From contig CANJRV010000017.1 in assembly GCA_947476825.1 (NCBI GenBank), positions 1 through 43,355 of the forward strand: a stretch of DNA of 43,355 nt, written 5' to 3'. A program made the position numbers and the translations under genes. Shown here in pieces: positions 42,510 through 43,355 of the stretch; within the stretch, counting starts at the first letter, position 1; every line of letters begins with the position of its first letter. The stretch is from Bacteroidota bacterium (GTDB lineage: Bacteria > Bacteroidota > Bacteroidia > Chitinophagales > Chitinophagaceae). The notes beneath the pieces are model-generated. The model ran no database searches and was not told the origin of the DNA. It saw only the letters and a program-made list of their open reading frames with translations.

Positions 42510-42939
42510 GTCAAAAATTAGATTGTATGATAAAATATTATTTGCAAAGCCTACAAATATAGTAGCTCAATGTAAGTGATTTATTTTTATTGTACAATAA
42601 TGTGGAAGAAGAATCATGACACGCTGCGGTTAATGACTGAATCACGGATGTCATGGATGAAAGTATGAGACGGATTCGGGAATTAAATTCTTATTCTGTT
42701 CGGAATTTGCAAATCTCAAACAGGTATCTCGAACAGATTCTGCTAATTAAAACTCCCCTATCTCACCAAAATAAAATCGCCTTTCGCAATTTTCTGACTA
42801 ATAATGCCTTTGTCATTGCAGGTGTAAAGCATGATATAATGGTAGGTATCTGGATCTTCATCTTCGCCACTGTTCGGGATTTGCAATCCCGAACCGCTAT
42901 CGGAGGATTTTTAATCCTCATATCACAAGCTTCCAAAAT
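42510..42939. repeat. RAYT-associated palindromes (REP/BIME-like), no gene
   Basis: Left: CATGACA (42615-42621) with TGTCATG (42649-42655). Then a degenerate pair, GAATTAAATTC (42680-42690) and a TTTGCAA-type palindrome (42698-42721). After about 150 nt comes a well-kept pair in mirror order: arms GTTCGGGATT / AATCCCGAAC (42872-42894) and GAGGATT / AATCCTC (42903-42919). The two pairs face each other like a BIME. A 42-codon minus-strand reading frame (42758-42886) lies between them. The 120-codon plus-strand ORF here is not supported. Confidence 0.75.
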
Positions 42940-43230
42940 TTATCCATTTATAAAATCTAAGGTTAATATCCCTTTACCAACTCCTCGAAAATCACAAGCA
43001 CTACTTAACAAATAATCTTCCTCATGTTGAACCAACCCATTTCTAACAGGATTCAGATGTATATAATTTGCTCTTGATTCAAACATATCCATATCTACTA
43101 TTTCTACCCCATGATAGCCCTCTTCCCAAAACCAAATTTTATTCTCGAAGTGTAGTGCCATAAGCAACCATTCTTTTCTACTTTCCTTTAAATTATCTTC
43201 AATAGCTTTTTGATTCTGTCTTAGTTTGCC
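42940..43230 (-). pseudogene. 5'-truncated REP-associated tyrosine transposase (RAYT, Y1/IS200-like)
   Basis: About 96 codons of the C-terminal part only. The frame runs from GGC AAA CTA at 43230 and reads KLRQNQKAIEDNLKESRKEW, LLMALHFENKIWFWEEGYHGVEI and then the family hallmark NYIHLNPVRNGLVQHEEDYLLSSACDF. The N-terminal part that would hold the HUH metal-binding motif is missing, replaced by transposase sequence of another family. The only ATG in frame (43167) would give a 75-residue remnant. It lies immediately next to the palindromes at 42.7-42.9 kb, as RAYT genes commonly do. Non-functional as it stands. Confidence 0.82.
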
Positions 43231-43355
43231 ACAAGATTCTGAGCCACTGCTACAACGAGTCTATCAAAAAGTCTTTTGCCAAAATATCTTCGATTTAATT
43301 TGTAACAGAACTCATCTAAATAATTTTGCAAATACTTGGCATTGATTTTATGATA
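43221..43355 (-). mobile_element. 3' end of an IS1595-family (ISXO2-like) transposase, cut by the window edge
   Basis: Reading the minus strand from 43355 gives 44 codons ending in TAA at 43221: YHKINAKYLQNYLDEFCYKL, then NRRYFGKRLFDRLVVAVAQN. The (K)YLQNYLDEF-x(4)-NRR...LFDRL pattern is the C-terminal signature of ISXO2-like DDE transposases. The 5' part lies outside the window. The stop falls directly at the RAYT fragment (43230), with no visible terminal inverted repeat between them, so one or both elements were truncated at this junction. Confidence 0.78.

Noticed and set aside
42653-43015. Plus-strand ORF of 120 codons near the right end
   Set aside because: It runs through REP-like palindromes and antisense to the RAYT fragment, with no family features.
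1-43355. A defence island, prophage or biosynthetic cluster
   Set aside because: No restriction, toxin-antitoxin, phage structural, integrase or NRPS/PKS genes are seen. Gene content is housekeeping and envelope functions, with decayed mobile DNA only at the right edge.

Overview
The window is AT-rich chromosomal DNA from a member of the Bacteroidota, probably a Chitinophagales/Sphingobacteriia-type lineage. Four secreted proteins end in type IX secretion (T9SS) sorting domains. Several promoters show the Bacteroidota -7 box TAnnTTTG instead of a sigma70 -10 box, and Shine-Dalgarno sequences are generally absent. Lineage-typical families include DUF3276/PUR, DUF3667, DUF6089, a fused E1 alpha/beta ketoacid dehydrogenase and type B L31. 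No tRNA, rRNA, CRISPR array or intact prophage was seen. One RNA gene was found: an SRP RNA at about 17.63-17.73 kb.

Layout. 0-3.2 kb (minus strand): an OmpR-type response regulator and histidine kinase, then a small lipoprotein and a four-helix membrane protein. Identical 11-bp-phased direct repeats lie in front of both transcription units, so the lipoprotein/membrane pair is probably the regulon of the adjacent kinase. 3.7-7.8 kb: two convergent T9SS cargo proteins, one a tandem ice-binding-like (DUF3494) protein, sharing a strong bidirectional terminator. 7.9-13.5 kb: Lon protease, L31 type B, YajQ, a PNPOx-like flavoprotein and a PKD-domain T9SS protein, interrupted by palindromic repeat elements. 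13.55-14.73 kb: a gene-free array of nested palindromic repeats. 14.8-25.1 kb: fused branched-chain ketoacid dehydrogenase E1, a fructose-6-phosphate aldolase-type transaldolase, the SRP RNA, an MntR-like regulator overlapping corA, recX overlapping a nitrilase-family amidase, a DUF6089 outer-membrane protein and a large BNR/Asp-box T9SS protein. 25.2-42.5 kb: a PUR-domain protein, LepA, small lipoproteins, membrane proteins, a soluble triple TonB-C protein, Sua5/YrdC overlapping a glycosyltransferase, an M42 peptidase, a hotdog thioesterase-like protein, a TPR protein, YebC, and a nucleoside transporter followed by heptose epimerase. 42.5-43.36 kb: decayed mobile DNA, namely palindromes, a 5'-truncated REP-associated tyrosine transposase (RAYT) and the 3' end of an IS1595/ISXO2-like transposase.

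Most genes are housekeeping or cell-envelope genes in ordinary short operons. The least explained content is the repeat DNA. One palindrome family shares the core TTTGCAA with arms that change together (CGGG/CCCG, CAGA/TCTG, CGGGA/TCCCG). It occurs both in the 13.7-14.6 kb array and beside the RAYT remnant, which suggests a REP/RAYT-type system. A second dispersed element of about 84 bp (GGCGGCA...TGCCGC) has four copies, with a compensatory change in its central hairpin.

All calls come from reading the sequence. Family names rest on recognised motifs, not on database searches.
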